A stretch of DNA of 64,000 bases from Enterococcus wangshanyuanii (GTDB lineage Bacteria > Bacillota > Bacilli > Lactobacillales > Enterococcaceae), in contig NZ_CP021874.1 of assembly GCF_002197645.1 (NCBI RefSeq), forward strand, positions 868,001 through 932,000, written 5' to 3'. Each line of letters opens with the position of its first letter. Within the stretch, counting starts at the first letter, position 1. The translations under genes were made by a program, and so were the position numbers. The notes under the pieces were generated by a model. It was given only the letters and a program-made list of their open reading frames with translations, did no database searches and was not told the origin of the DNA. Below, in pieces: positions 45,024-55,070 of the stretch.

Positions 45024-45534
45024 CGATCAATCCTTCTGGGATCTCCACATGAACAATCCCTTGATCTAAATCGACCGATTTAACAACAGATTCAATATAA
45101 GGAATCAATGCATCCTTTTTCTTAGGACGCTGCACTACCCACACATCATTCGCTCCAGGTGATAAAATCTCTTTGATTTTGCCAAGTTCTTTCCCATTCT
45201 CATCGATCACAGTCAGTCCAATGATTTCATGATAATAAAATTCATCTTGGGGCAAATCTGTTAATTGTTCTTTTGATACTTTCAAAATACCGTCACGATA
45301 CTTCTCTACATCATTGATCGATAAATGTCCTTCGAAGGTCACGATATCAAAATTTTTATGTTTACGGTGCGTTTTGATTGTCAGCGCAATAGGTTCTTTC
45401 TTCTCTTGAAATAGTGTTAACGTCGTCCCTTTTTTATAGCGAAGCTCTGGAAAATCCGTTTGAGAAATCACTCGTACTTCTCCTTTTAGCCCTTGGGTAT
45501 TAACGATTTTTCCTACATTTAAATATTCAGTCAC
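45010..45534 (-). CDS. rimM: Ribosome maturation factor RimM
   Basis: A 174-residue 30S assembly factor that binds bS/uS19. The N-terminal [16 protein letters not shown] and the PRC-barrel region ending in [27 protein letters not shown] are typical. GTG start at 45534 after GAGGGC. Cotranscribed with trmD. rpsP is not upstream here: mntH lies there instead. Confidence 0.95.
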   Translation of the reverse strand: MTEYLNVGKIVNTQGLKGEVRVISQTDFPELRYKKGTTLTLFQEKKEPIALTIKTHRKHKNFDIVTFEGHLSINDVEKYRDGILKVSKEQLTDLPQDEFYYHEIIGLTVIDENGKELGKIKEILSPGANDVWVVQRPKKKDALIPYIESVVKSVDLDQGIVHVEIPEGLIDDED

Positions 45535-45628
45535 GTGAAGCCCTCATTTCAAATTTTTGTCCTTCTCATTTTACCATTTCCAGTGACTGAATTCTATCCA
45601 CATCTATCATTCGATTCTTTTTTCTTTA

Positions 45629-46996
45629 TCATGCATTGATGCCAGTCAATGTTCCGTAGATCAAAAATAGATTCAAGGCCGTTAAGACAATCGCAATGAT
45701 CCAAGCGAGCACTTTGACCCAGACTGGGTTAGCAAATTTTCCCATGATTTTTTTATCACTAGTATATAGAGTCAATGGAATGATCGATACAGGTAAAGCG
45801 ATACTTAAAAAGACTTGTGTATATAATAGTAAATCTTCAACCGCTGACTCTCTGCCGCCATAAAGAATCACACAAATGATAACAGGAACGATTGCAAGTA
45901 ATCGGGTCACGACTCGACGCATCCATAGGGGCATTTTTAGATGAATGAAACCTTCCATCACGATTTGTCCGGAAAGTGTACCTGTGATGGTCGAATTTTG
46001 TCCAGAAGCAAGTAAAGCAATCGCAAATAGAATACTCAATACTGGACTGGCAATATTTCCTACGATATCAGGATTTTTTAATGCGTCAAATAGATCAACG
46101 AATTTTCCTAAATCGCTATTTGTCCCATAGAACAATGCCCCACCTAAAATCAACAATAAACAATTTACAACGAAAGCGACCGTTAACTGGATATTTGAAT
46201 CCCAAATGGTAAAACGAATTGCTTTAGCCTTTTCCGCATCATCATTACGATCGAATTTTCTCGCTTGGGCGATCGAAGAATGCAAATATAGATTATGCGG
46301 CATCACTGTTGCACCAACGATTCCCAGTGCTAGAAACAGCATGGATTTATCACTTGCGATTTTAGGATCTGGAATAAATCCACGTAAAACCTCACCGATC
46401 ATCGGATCGGCTAAAGCAACTTCATACGCAAAGACAAAGAAGATGACCGCAATCAAACAGGCAACGATCGCTTCAATTTTTCTAAAGCCTAATTTCGTCA
46501 ATAATAGTAATAATAATACATCAAACGTTGTGATCAAAACACCGATCAGTAATGGAAATCCAAATAATAATTGCAATGCTACAGCTCCACCGATGACCTC
46601 TGCAATATCTGTTGCCATGATCGCAAGCTCTGTAATGATCCATAGAATGAAACCAGTCTTTTTACTCGTGTGTTCTCGTGTTGCTTGAGCTAAGTCACGG
46701 CCCGTTACAATTCCTAATTTTGCCGCCATACTTTGAAGAAGCATGGCAATCAAACTAGATAACAAAATGACACTCAACAAGGCATATTTGTATTCAGCAC
46801 CACCCGCGATCGATGTGATCCAATTTCCCGGATCCATATACCCGACTGCAACGAGAGCCCCAGGCCCGCTATAAGCTAACAGTGTCCGCCAAAAGCTCGC
46901 ATCTTTTGGTACCTCCACTGTATTATTGATCTCTTCTAGGCTAGGACCATTTGCATAATTCAATATTTTTTCTGCTTCTGTGTGTTCTTTTTTCAT
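45629..46996 (-). CDS. mntH: Manganese/proton symporter, Nramp family (MntH)
   Basis: A 455-residue transporter with 11 or so membrane segments. The metal-site motifs are DPGNW (segment 1) and [10 protein letters not shown] (segment 6), plus [10 protein letters not shown] and [15 protein letters not shown]. Start ATG 46996 after AAGGATATAAG. Upstream, a dyad resembling DtxR/MntR-type sites (47047-47061) suggests metal control. Downstream of it lies rimM on the same strand, with a gap and no clear terminator between. Confidence 0.95.
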   Translation of the reverse strand: MKKEHTEAEKILNYANGPSLEEINNTVEVPKDASFWRTLLAYSGPGALVAVGYMDPGNWITSIAGGAEYKYALLSVILLSSLIAMLLQSMAAKLGIVTGRDLAQATREHTSKKTGFILWIITELAIMATDIAEVIGGAVALQLLFGFPLLIGVLITTFDVLLLLLLTKLGFRKIEAIVACLIAVIFFVFAYEVALADPMIGEVLRGFIPDPKIASDKSMLFLALGIVGATVMPHNLYLHSSIAQARKFDRNDDAEKAKAIRFTIWDSNIQLTVAFVVNCLLLILGGALFYGTNSDLGKFVDLFDALKNPDIVGNIASPVLSILFAIALLASGQNSTITGTLSGQIVMEGFIHLKMPLWMRRVVTRLLAIVPVIICVILYGGRESAVEDLLLYTQVFLSIALPVSIIPLTLYTSDKKIMGKFANPVWVKVLAWIIAIVLTALNLFLIYGTLTGINA

Positions 46997-47046
46997 CTTA
47001 TATCCTTCTTCCATTTATCAATCATAAGGTTCCTTTTATTATATTT

Positions 47047-47061
47047 TTAGGTACACCATAA
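47047..47061 (-). promoter_or_regulatory. Putative MntR/DtxR-type operator of mntH
   Basis: TTAGGT-ACA-CCATAA (plus strand) is an imperfect palindrome of the TTAGGTxxxCCTAA kind bound by manganese repressors of the DtxR family, about 50 bases before the mntH ATG. Confidence 0.45.
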
Positions 47062-47282
47062 TTCTTAAGTTTATTATAATCCTCTCATGCATAGATGTAA
47101 ACAGAATCATTCTTTTTTTTAATTAAGACTTAAGTAGGATGTTTTTTCTAACCTTTTATTTGTATAATATATTTAGTAAGTTGGTTCTTACAACTTTGTT
47201 CGTAAAAAATTAGAATTAACAATGGTAAATTACTAATAAGAATTTTATACTGTAGATAGTTACTTTTAAGGAGATGATAGAA

Positions 47283-47882
47283 TTGAGCATCGCACTTTCA
47301 CGGAAAATTATAAATTGCATTTCGATCGTTGGAATTATCGCGACAATTGCTGTGACGATTTATTTCATGCGGTTAGGTGTTTTTAAAGATGTTGACGCAT
47401 TGAGAGGTTTAGTCGGTGACTCAGTCATCTTAGGACCGATCGTTTTCATGTTGATCCAGATCATTCAAGTGGTGATTCCGATCATTCCAGGTGGGATCAG
47501 TTGTGCTGCTGGTGTCTTGATCTTCGGTCCATTTGCAGGCTTTATATATAACTATGTAGGAATCGCGATTGGATCTGTCATTATTTTTCTTCTTGGTAGA
47601 CAATATGGCAAGCCATTTATTTTAAGTCTAGTTAGTGATAAAACGTATAATAAGTATATTGGTTGGCTGGATAATGAAAAACGTTTTGAGCGATTATTCG
47701 CCTTAGCGATCTTCTTACCGATCGCTCCCGATGATGCGTTGTGTTTAATGGCTGGTTTGACAAAAATGTCTTTAAGAAAATTTACTTTGATCATTATTTT
47801 AGCTAAACCAGTTTCTATCTTCTTATATAGCTTAGCATTGATTTACGGCGGTACTTTTTTGAACGGTTTATTGGGCTTTTAA
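47283..47882 (+). CDS. TVP38/TMEM64 (DedA-like) membrane protein
   Basis: A 199-residue integral membrane protein with five or six segments and the VTT/SNARE-assoc core: PIIPGGISCAAGVLIFGPFAGF, then IGSVIIFLLGRQYGK and LPIAPDDALCLMAGLTKM. Relatives are thought to be lipid scramblases or undecaprenyl-phosphate transporters. TTG at 47283 lies nine bases after AAGGAG and is preferred to ATG 47274, which abuts the site. Own promoter (TATAAT near 47163) and terminator. Confidence 0.87.
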   Translation: MSIALSRKIINCISIVGIIATIAVTIYFMRLGVFKDVDALRGLVGDSVILGPIVFMLIQIIQVVIPIIPGGISCAAGVLIFGPFAGFIYNYVGIAIGSVIIFLLGRQYGKPFILSLVSDKTYNKYIGWLDNEKRFERLFALAIFLPIAPDDALCLMAGLTKMSLRKFTLIIILAKPVSIFLYSLALIYGGTFLNGLLGF

Positions 47883-47912
47883 GCTCTAAAACTGTATAAT
47901 AGAAACGATCAA

Positions 47913-47950
47913 GATAGAATGCAGCTTGTGTTCTATCTTCTTTTATTTTA
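47913..47950 (+). terminator. Terminator after the TVP38-type gene
   Basis: GATAGAA and TTCTATC around an 11-base loop, then TTCTTTTATTTT. Confidence 0.75.
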
Positions 47951-47972
47951 GTGTTGTAAGGATGGATGAAAT

Positions 47973-49775
47973 GTGACCTATTTAAAAAACAGTTTCAAAA
48001 ATATGATTGATTTTTTTTCGGGAACATCAGCTTATTTCCGAGATGTTTTACTCATGCATGGATTCATGCTGTTTATTTTACTGCCTTTTTTGGCAAGCTC
48101 TACGCGATTTATTTTAAGACAAGGTCAAATCAATTATTTATCTTATGATACGATTCCGATTATTTTCGCGAAACACCCTGGCGTGTTGATCGCTTTATTG
48201 TTGATCTTGGTTTTGATTGTGATCGCAGTTTTTTTTGAATTTACCTTTTTACTTTTGAGCATCTTTTTTATTAAGAAAAAACAACCGATTTCTCTCTCAA
48301 ATTTATTAAAAGGTACTTTTCTTCAATTAAAAAAAATTCGTTTCAGTACGATCTTATTCTTTTTATTTTATTTTTTCTTGGTTTTACCGCTTAGCGGTTT
48401 AGGATTCAATTCAGATTTGTTGGCAAAAATCAAAATACCGGCGTTTATCATGGATTTCATTTTTGCGAATCGTGTAACGATCATAGCGCTCGTTCTTTTG
48501 GGCTACTTGCTCTTTTTTTATCTTTCGATTCGTTTGATCTTTGCGCTTCCTGAAATGATTTTAAGAGATGTACCGTTTCGTCAGGCAGTGAAAGAAAGTT
48601 GGCATTCGACCAAAAATCATTTCTTCCGAATCCTTGGTCAATTTATTGTCATTGGCGGTAGTATTTTAGTCTTTTTCGTTTTAAGTTACACGGTGATCCT
48701 CAGTGCTCAAGCAATCATCGAATCAGCATTTCCAGAATATGCTTTAGTTAGTGCTGTTGTCGCCATGACCTTATTGCAATTTGTTTTACTGTTGAATATT
48801 ATTTTTTCGACCGTTGGGATCTTTTATATCACGATCGATTATATGGATGATGAAGGTTTCCTACCGGAGATACCTCAGTGGTTTTTTTCTCAGAAAAAGC
48901 CTGCTCATAAAGAATGGACCGCTCTAAAAATTGGCTCTTTTGTATTTATCGCAACTATTTTTGGGATTGGTGTCGGAACATACAATACGAACTATCTAAG
49001 TACCCCTTCTATCAAGGAACCTTTGACTCTCTCTCATCGAGGTGTGGATGACGGGAATGGTGTTCAAAATTCATTAACGGCTCTTGAAAAAACTAGTTTA
49101 GAACATCCAAGCTATGTAGAAATGGATGTTCAAGAAACTAAAGATAAACAGTTTGTTGTTTTTCACGATTTCAATTTAAAAAATTTGACAGGCGTCAATA
49201 AACGGCCAAATGAACTGACTCTGGCAGAATTAGAAAAATTAACAGTGACAGAAAATGGGATGCAGGCACCTGTTTGTTCCTTTGATGATTATTTAGCTAA
49301 AGCAAAGCAGTTGAATCAAAAACTTCTTATAGAAATCAAAACGACCAAACAAGATAGTCCAGATTTAGTCGATCGCTTTATTGAAAAATATCGAAATATC
49401 GTCTTAAAAGAAGAACACATTATTCAAACATTGACCTTCAATACGGCAACAGAGCTCAAAGAAAAAGAGCCCGATTTTTATGTTGGTTATATCCTACCTT
49501 TCAATATCGTTGGTCCACCGGTAGCTAATGTTGATTTTTTCACTATGGAATATACCACATTGAACAGAAATTTTGTCAATGCTGCACACAGCGATGGAAA
49601 AAAAGTCTATGCCTGGACTGCAAATGATGAAGATACCATGACACGGATGATGTTTTATGGCGTTGACGGTATCATTACGGATAAGCTCAAATTGCTGAAT
49701 GAAACGATTCGAACAGATGTCGATGAATTGACCTATTCAGATAAATTACTTCATTTCGTTATAGGTATTGGATAA
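47973..49775 (+). CDS. Membrane glycerophosphodiester phosphodiesterase
   Basis: A 600-residue protein. Residues 1-335 hold about seven membrane segments of the GPDPase_memb type; residues 350-590 are a GDPD domain. Catalytic features are LSHRGVDDGNGVQNS (His), EMDVQETKDKQFVVFHDFN (Glu, Asp, His) and IEIKTTKQ (Glu). It probably hydrolyses glycerophosphodiesters or lipoteichoic/teichoic acid-derived material at the membrane. Start GTG 47973 after AAGGATGGATG. Followed by a strong terminator. Confidence 0.92.
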   Translation: MTYLKNSFKNMIDFFSGTSAYFRDVLLMHGFMLFILLPFLASSTRFILRQGQINYLSYDTIPIIFAKHPGVLIALLLILVLIVIAVFFEFTFLLLSIFFIKKKQPISLSNLLKGTFLQLKKIRFSTILFFLFYFFLVLPLSGLGFNSDLLAKIKIPAFIMDFIFANRVTIIALVLLGYLLFFYLSIRLIFALPEMILRDVPFRQAVKESWHSTKNHFFRILGQFIVIGGSILVFFVLSYTVILSAQAIIESAFPEYALVSAVVAMTLLQFVLLLNIIFSTVGIFYITIDYMDDEGFLPEIPQWFFSQKKPAHKEWTALKIGSFVFIATIFGIGVGTYNTNYLSTPSIKEPLTLSHRGVDDGNGVQNSLTALEKTSLEHPSYVEMDVQETKDKQFVVFHDFNLKNLTGVNKRPNELTLAELEKLTVTENGMQAPVCSFDDYLAKAKQLNQKLLIEIKTTKQDSPDLVDRFIEKYRNIVLKEEHIIQTLTFNTATELKEKEPDFYVGYILPFNIVGPPVANVDFFTMEYTTLNRNFVNAAHSDGKKVYAWTANDEDTMTRMMFYGVDGIITDKLKLLNETIRTDVDELTYSDKLLHFVIGIG

Positions 49776-49842
49776 GTGTCAGAAGAATCCTTTTTATAAA
49801 TCAATAAGGATTTCAGCTTGGTTCTTACTAATTATTCAAAAT

Positions 49843-49888
49843 AAAAATGCGATGCAAAAGTAAGCTCTACTTTTGCATCGCATTTTTT
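49843..49888. terminator. Bidirectional terminator between the GDPD gene and nth
   Basis: AAAAATGCGATGCAAAAGT and ACTTTTGCATCGCATTTTT, a perfect 19-pair stem around a seven-base loop. Confidence 0.93.
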
Positions 49889-49889
49889 A

Positions 49890-50537
49890 CTATTTCTTGC
49901 CCATTCGGCTTTTACCATCTTGACACATATATAATAGCGGGCAAATCTCACATTTAGGATTTCGCGCCAAGCAATGATAGCGTCCGAAAAAAATCATCGT
50001 ATGATGTGTCTTCACCCATAGCTCTTTAGGGATCTTGCGCATCAATGTGTCTTCTACTTCTCGTACACTGGCATCTAATTTACAAATTCGTAAGCGTTTT
50101 GACACTCTTTCAACATGGGTGTCCACAGCAATAGCTGGCTCACCAAAAGCATCTCCCATAACAACGTTCGCAGTTTTTCGACCGACACCAGGCAAAGTGA
50201 TCAATTCTTCTCGGGTCTCTGGTACTTTCCCGTCAAACTTTTCCAATAATTGTGCCGCACAAGCTTTGATATTTTTCGCTTTGTTGCGATACAATCCAAT
50301 TGTTTTGATCTTTTCAATGATTCCTTCGATTGGGGCATTTGCTAACGCCTCTGGTGTTGGATAAGCAGCAAATAATGCGGGTGTTGCTTTATTTACTGAA
50401 ACATCTGTTACCTGAGCACTCAAAATGACTGCAATCAACAACTGAAATGGATTTTGATGTGTCAGCTCACATTCCGCTTCTGGAAACATGTCATACATAA
50501 TTTCGATCGCTTCCATTGTTTTCTCTTTGGAAAGCAT
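49890..50537 (-). CDS. nth: Endonuclease III (Nth)
   Basis: DNA glycosylase/AP lyase for oxidised pyrimidines. The 215-residue protein has the helix-hairpin-helix LPGVGRKTANVV, the catalytic Asp in VDTHVERVSKRL, the Lys in the VTDVSVNKATP segment, and the [4Fe-4S] cluster in CLARNPKCEICPLLYMC. ATG 50537 after AGGAGGTAGAT. It follows dnaD, as in Bacillus. Confidence 0.96.
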   Translation of the reverse strand: MLSKEKTMEAIEIMYDMFPEAECELTHQNPFQLLIAVILSAQVTDVSVNKATPALFAAYPTPEALANAPIEGIIEKIKTIGLYRNKAKNIKACAAQLLEKFDGKVPETREELITLPGVGRKTANVVMGDAFGEPAIAVDTHVERVSKRLRICKLDASVREVEDTLMRKIPKELWVKTHHTMIFFGRYHCLARNPKCEICPLLYMCQDGKSRMGKK

Positions 50538-50548
50538 ATATCTACCTC

Positions 50549-51265
50549 CTACTCGTTATCTTCCGGATTGAGCCAATTATGAAGAGTAACTTTGGGAATC
50601 GGCTCATTTGCAGCACCTTGCTGCTCAATTTCTTTTTGAATCAACGCCTGTTTTCGGCGTTTTTGATCTTCTGCCACTTGCTCTTTTGTTGTAATATTTT
50701 TACGTTCCCAAGCAAGCAAAATACGATCAATATATTTTAAACTGTACGCTTGATTCAAGACAGCTTCTCTTAAAGCTAACCTGATCAATTCAGGTTGATA
50801 ATGATCAGTTTCTAACCACTGGCCGATCATTTCTAATTCGATCGGAGACAGTCGTCTGCCAAATTCTTTCTCGAATCCTTGATATAATTGTTTGATTGAT
50901 TCTTCTGATGAATGCTCCTGCTCTTGTTCTATCTGTTTTTCCTGTAATAAAGAAATTTTCTCAAAAATTGGCAGTAGATCATAGGTATCTATCATTTGCC
51001 CTTGCTCGTTTTGTTTTGTTTGGATTATTAGAAATCCTCTTGAAATAAGTTGGTTCAACAACTTATAAATGACTTCCATTGGCTTATTCATGATCTGACT
51101 GATTTCAGCTAAATCTGGAAAAAGATCTCCTTTAGCTTGTGAACGGAATAGTTGCAGCCAAAAAAGGAATTCCTCATCTGTTAAGCCGATTTTTTGATAA
51201 TTTTCTATTACTAGATTGGAGACAGTCGTTTCACCGGCTTGCAGGTATTGATTGATTGACAACAT
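50549..51265 (-). CDS. dnaD: DnaD-domain replication initiation protein
   Basis: Primosome protein that remodels DNA at the origin and at restart sites. The 238-residue protein has an N-terminal winged-helix oligomerisation domain (LTDEEFLFWLQLFRSQAKGDLFPDLAEIS, ISRGFLIIQTK) and a C-terminal DnaD/DnaB domain (FEKEFGRRLSPIELEMI, EAVLNQAYSLKYIDRILLAWERKNI). ATG 51265. dnaD-nth pairing is conserved. Confidence 0.94.
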   Translation of the reverse strand: MLSINQYLQAGETTVSNLVIENYQKIGLTDEEFLFWLQLFRSQAKGDLFPDLAEISQIMNKPMEVIYKLLNQLISRGFLIIQTKQNEQGQMIDTYDLLPIFEKISLLQEKQIEQEQEHSSEESIKQLYQGFEKEFGRRLSPIELEMIGQWLETDHYQPELIRLALREAVLNQAYSLKYIDRILLAWERKNITTKEQVAEDQKRRKQALIQKEIEQQGAANEPIPKVTLHNWLNPEDNE

Positions 51266-51296
51266 AACTGCTCCCTACTTTCTTTTCCTTAATTAG

Positions 51297-52796
51297 TTAC
51301 TCATTGATTTTGTAAACATCATAATAAACAGATTTCATGTAATCGATCAGATATTGCGGATTCAATTCTTCTCCTGTTGCATCTTTGATCAACTGATTGG
51401 GCTTTCTTGAAGCCCCATATTGATGAATATGTTCAGTCAACCAGTTTTTGATCGGTGAGTAGTCATCACTTGCTAGAACTTCATTGATCTCAACATCATT
51501 TTCCATTGCATGACGCAATTGCGCTGCATACATATAACCAAGTGCATAGGATGGGAAATAGCCAAAACTACCACCAGACCAATGCACATCCTGAACGATT
51601 CCTTCAAGATCATTTTCCGGACGAATCCCTAAATATTCTTCATATTTGTCATTCCAGATTTTTGGTAATTCATCCACTGAGATATCCTCATTAAAAATCA
51701 TTTTTTCGATTTCATAACGAATGATGATATGAAGCGGGTAAGTCAGACTATCTGCTTCGATTCGAATCAAGCTGGCTTTGGTCTCTTTCAAAGAATCATA
51801 AAAATCAGCGAACGTAATGTCGTCAAATGTTCCTTCTGTACATTCTTTGAAAAATGGAAATTGCTTTTCCCAAAACTGCCTATTACTGCCAATAATGATT
51901 TCATTAAATAATGACTGCGATTCATGGATCCCCATTGACGCACCGGTAGAGAGCGGTGTGTAATCATATTTTGGATCGATACTTTGTTCGTAAATACCAT
52001 GTCCTGCTTCATGGATAACCCCGAAAGTTGCCATTGAAAAATTTGTTTCATCCCAGCGCGTAGTGATTCTTGCATCATTGCGATTCAAATCCAACATAAA
52101 AGGATGAACCGTATCGTCTAAACGACCACGAGAAAAATCATAGCCTAATTGTTCTGCTACTCCTATGACAAATTTTCGCTGCTGTTCTTTTGTCACTTTT
52201 CTCGATAAAAAGTCTGTTCTAGGTGCAGTTCCTTTTTCAGCGATCGTTGCTCTGATTTCCATGATCCCAGTTTTGACTTGAGCAAAGATTTTATCTAGTT
52301 TTGCAACAGTTAATTCAGGTTCATATTGGTTCAATAAAACATCGTAATTTGTTGCTTCCTCTTTTTTCCAATAAGGGATAAACTCTTTTAGAAAAGCAAT
52401 GATCGTTTGGATTTCAGCTTTCATTTGCCCAAAATCTTTCATTTTTCTAGCTTTGAGCCATGCCGCATGCGCATTGGTCAGTGCTGTGTTATACGCCTGC
52501 ATACGTTCAGGCGGAATACTATGATTTAATTCATAGTCCTCTTTGACTTGTTTATAGACAGCCAGCCCAACTTCGGATAATTCATCTGGATGCTCGTCAA
52601 AGTAGCTTAACGCTTCTTGGATTTTCGGACCTACACTGCGTTCAAATGACATACCGGATAAATAGCCTACTGTTTCACCGCGAAATTCACTGCCTGCTTC
52701 CGGCATCCCTGTTTGGCTGTCCCATTCTAATAAACCTAATGCAGAGTTCAATAACTCGATTTCTTTTACTTCTTGTAGAAATTCTTGTTCCTTCAT
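51297..52796 (-). CDS. M32 family zinc carboxypeptidase
   Basis: A cytoplasmic metallo-carboxypeptidase of about 499 residues (Taq carboxypeptidase group). The zinc motif is VIHEAGHGIYEQ (HExxH), with later HESQSLFNEIIIG supplying the third ligand, and IRPENDLEGIVQDVHWSGGSFGYFPSYALGYMYAAQ as a family block. ATG 52796 lies after AGGTGGATG and is preferred to GTG 52808. Removes C-terminal residues of peptides broadly. Next to the rRNA methyltransferase gene, whose stop is 12 bases upstream. Confidence 0.93.
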   Translation of the reverse strand: MKEQEFLQEVKEIELLNSALGLLEWDSQTGMPEAGSEFRGETVGYLSGMSFERSVGPKIQEALSYFDEHPDELSEVGLAVYKQVKEDYELNHSIPPERMQAYNTALTNAHAAWLKARKMKDFGQMKAEIQTIIAFLKEFIPYWKKEEATNYDVLLNQYEPELTVAKLDKIFAQVKTGIMEIRATIAEKGTAPRTDFLSRKVTKEQQRKFVIGVAEQLGYDFSRGRLDDTVHPFMLDLNRNDARITTRWDETNFSMATFGVIHEAGHGIYEQSIDPKYDYTPLSTGASMGIHESQSLFNEIIIGSNRQFWEKQFPFFKECTEGTFDDITFADFYDSLKETKASLIRIEADSLTYPLHIIIRYEIEKMIFNEDISVDELPKIWNDKYEEYLGIRPENDLEGIVQDVHWSGGSFGYFPSYALGYMYAAQLRHAMENDVEINEVLASDDYSPIKNWLTEHIHQYGASRKPNQLIKDATGEELNPQYLIDYMKSVYYDVYKINE

Positions 52797-52808
52797 TTTT
52801 TCATCCAC

Positions 52809-53972
52809 CTACTCTTCTCTTGGTTTTCTTGGCGGTCTTTCTCCCCAATACTGGAATAAATCTGTACGCAATGCGCCATTGTATAATTTACGTTTTTTTG
52901 TTGCTTTAGCACCGTAATACTGTTCAAAAGCTAGGTCACTAGTCAGAATATACTTGCTCCAAGTTTTTAACGGACGGAAGACTTCGCCCATTTCTTTATA
53001 CAATTTACGAACAGATTCTTCTTCTCCTAAACGTTCTCCATATGGAGGATTAGCAACAATAACACCATATTCTTTGTCAGTTGAGAAATCTTTTAAAGCA
53101 ACTTGTTTAAACGTGATAGAATCACCCAAACCGATTTCTTCAGCGTTTGCTCTTGCAATATCGATCATTTTCCCATTGATATCTGAACCTGTGATATCCA
53201 ACTCGATATCATAATCTGCTTTTTCATCTGCTTCTGTACGAACCTTTTCGAATACAGCCGGATCAAACCAATTCCACGTTTCGCAAACAAATTCGCGATT
53301 AAATCCTGGAGCAATATTATGACCGATCAACGCTGCCTCGATACAGATCGTACCCGAACCACAAACCGGATCATAAAAAGGGCGATCTTTGCGCCAGTTC
53401 GTTAAAGTCACTAGCGCAGCTGCCATATTTTCTTTTAGAGGTGCGCCTCCTTTTTCAAGACGGTAACCACGCTTAAATAAGCTTGGACCTGTCGTATCAA
53501 GTGTTACGGTTACATGATCTTTCAACAGCGCTACTTCTAATTGGAAAAAAGCACCTGATTCAGCTAAAGGAACTGAAGCTGGACGATGATAGACTTCTCT
53601 TAAGCGATTAACGATCGCTTTTTTAGTGATCGCTTGACAGTCCGGTGTACTGTATAGCTTAGACTTGATTGATTTTCCCGCAACAGGAAACTCTGCATCC
53701 ATCGGCAAATAATCTTCCCACGGCAAAGCCTTAACGTTTTCAAATAATTCGTCAAACGTAAATGCATCAAACTCACCTACGATAATTTTGATTCGGTCCG
53801 CTGTACGCAGCCATAAATTGGCTGTCGCGATCGTTTCCATCGTTCCTTCAAAAAGTGCTTTCCCATTCTCTACCTCACAAGGAATGCCTAAATCACGCAA
53901 TTCTTTTCCTACTAGTGCTTCTAACCCACTTGCAGCTGTTGCTACAAGCTTGAATGTTTTTTCTTTTGTCAT
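52809..53972 (-). CDS. THUMP-domain class I SAM-dependent rRNA methyltransferase (YpsC/RlmL N-domain type)
   Basis: A 387-residue predicted 23S rRNA guanine-N2 methyltransferase. The THUMP domain covers residues about 5-155 (LVATAASGLEALVGKELRDLG), followed by a Rossmann methyltransferase with DPVCGSGTICIEAA and the catalytic NPPYGERLG. It matches the single-domain Gram-positive YpsC, not the fused RlmKL. It sits next to rnpB and gpsB as in Bacillus. ATG 53972 after GAGGAGATAT. Confidence 0.93.
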   Translation of the reverse strand: MTKEKTFKLVATAASGLEALVGKELRDLGIPCEVENGKALFEGTMETIATANLWLRTADRIKIIVGEFDAFTFDELFENVKALPWEDYLPMDAEFPVAGKSIKSKLYSTPDCQAITKKAIVNRLREVYHRPASVPLAESGAFFQLEVALLKDHVTVTLDTTGPSLFKRGYRLEKGGAPLKENMAAALVTLTNWRKDRPFYDPVCGSGTICIEAALIGHNIAPGFNREFVCETWNWFDPAVFEKVRTEADEKADYDIELDITGSDINGKMIDIARANAEEIGLGDSITFKQVALKDFSTDKEYGVIVANPPYGERLGEEESVRKLYKEMGEVFRPLKTWSKYILTSDLAFEQYYGAKATKKRKLYNGALRTDLFQYWGERPPRKPREE

Positions 53973-54066
53973 TATATCTCCTCTTGACGGTAGAACAAAA
54001 GCAGAAATAGCCTACGTTTTGTTCTCCTCATTTGTCAGAATTTCTATTATTTTTGCTTCCATCTTT

Positions 54067-54097
54067 AAAAAAAGCCTTCACAACAAAGTTGGAAGGT
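54067..54097 (-). terminator. rnpB terminator
   Basis: Minus strand CCTTCCAAC and GTTGTGAAGG around a short loop, followed by seven T. Confidence 0.88.
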
Positions 54098-54104
54098 CAT
54101 CCTG

Positions 54105-54530
54105 ATTACATGTAATTTTCTGTAAGCCATGTTCTGTATCGATTGCTTCTCAGGGAAAAACAACCGATGGTCATCATCTATCTGCAGAAATCATTCTGCC
54201 TCTTCTACTCGTTCATTTCCTTTAGAAGAGCGCCCCTACCATTGTTTGGGTTGCTCGCTCGAGGGGTTTACCGCGTTCCACCAATTCCGTTTCCAAAATT
54301 GCTTCGTCACTGTGGCACTTTCAAGGGTACTTTGACATAGCCGAAACCTTAGTCATTTTTCCTGCCGTTACTCTAATACGTAAACCCTACCTAAGCAGCG
54401 TTTACGATTTCAAGTACCTTAGCTTATGATTTCGCTAAGCACGAACACTACAGACATCTCAGCCTGTGCGAGCATGGACTTTCCTCAGCCTGAAAAATCA
54501 GACCGCGATCACCCGAAAATCACACATGTA
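54105..54530 (-). ncRNA. rnpB: RNase P RNA, type B (rnpB)
   Basis: Catalytic RNA of RNase P. Diagnostic stretches on the minus strand include TTCGGGTGATCGC near the 5' end, GAGGAAAGTCCATGCTCGC (P4/CR-I), AACGGCAGGAA, GGTAAACCCC and, at the 3' end, ACAGAACATGGCTTACAG (CR-V). The ends pair as ACATGT...ATTTTC with GAAAAT...ACATGT, giving P1. The order and the Gram-positive helices fit type B. Ends are approximate by a few bases. Located between gpsB and the ypsC-type gene. Confidence 0.96.
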
Positions 54531-54545
54531 TAAAATCAAGGTCAA

Positions 54546-54977
54546 TTAAAATTGACGTGTTTCTGAATGATCGACATCACGCTCATAAGAATTCTGGAAA
54601 TTACTTTCATATGAAGGAGTTTGTCCCATACCAGAAATTGGATTTGAAGCTGGTGTGTCATCTAATTTTTTTCCAAAAACTTCGCGTTCTAAGTTAGATA
54701 AACGTTTTAAAATATCAAAGTTTGTAACAGCAGCACTCTTAGGCATTTCTGGTGTACTACGTGAAGGCATTGCTTGTTGGACTTTAGATGCTTGATCTAA
54801 TTTAGCTAATAAGCGGTTGTTCTCTTCTTGTAAAGTTAAGATTTCCTTATTATAAGCTTCATAGTCTTTGATTACATTATCTAAAAATTCATCTACTTCA
54901 ACTGGATCGTACCCACGCATCTTCGTTTTAAATTCTTTTTGTAAAATATCTTTTGGACTGTATACTAAATTTGCCAT
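54546..54977 (-). CDS. gpsB: Cell-division regulator GpsB (DivIVA domain)
   Basis: Membrane-associated coiled-coil adaptor that links PBPs and division proteins. The N-terminal DivIVA domain reads [37 protein letters not shown], followed by a coiled coil to about residue 65, a linker, and a C-terminal trimerising segment ([18 protein letters not shown]). A disordered tail of about 35 residues extends it to 143. ATG 54977 after GAGGTGTAAGT. Followed by rnpB. Confidence 0.96.
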   Translation of the reverse strand: MANLVYSPKDILQKEFKTKMRGYDPVEVDEFLDNVIKDYEAYNKEILTLQEENNRLLAKLDQASKVQQAMPSRSTPEMPKSAAVTNFDILKRLSNLEREVFGKKLDDTPASNPISGMGQTPSYESNFQNSYERDVDHSETRQF

Positions 54978-55070
54978 ACTTACACCTCATTATTTTCTTT
55001 GATTAGGATAAAAGTTCATAGTTCAACAGCATTATTGTATCGGAAAATCGTCAGAAAATCAAACAGATTC

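Noticed and set aside
46206..46688. 160-residue plus-strand frame inside mntH
   Set aside because: It is antisense to conserved MntH membrane segments and its composition mirrors them; no ribosome-binding site.
54129..54340. Plus-strand frames within 54129-54340
   Set aside because: They lie opposite RNase P RNA, which explains the conservation and structure there.
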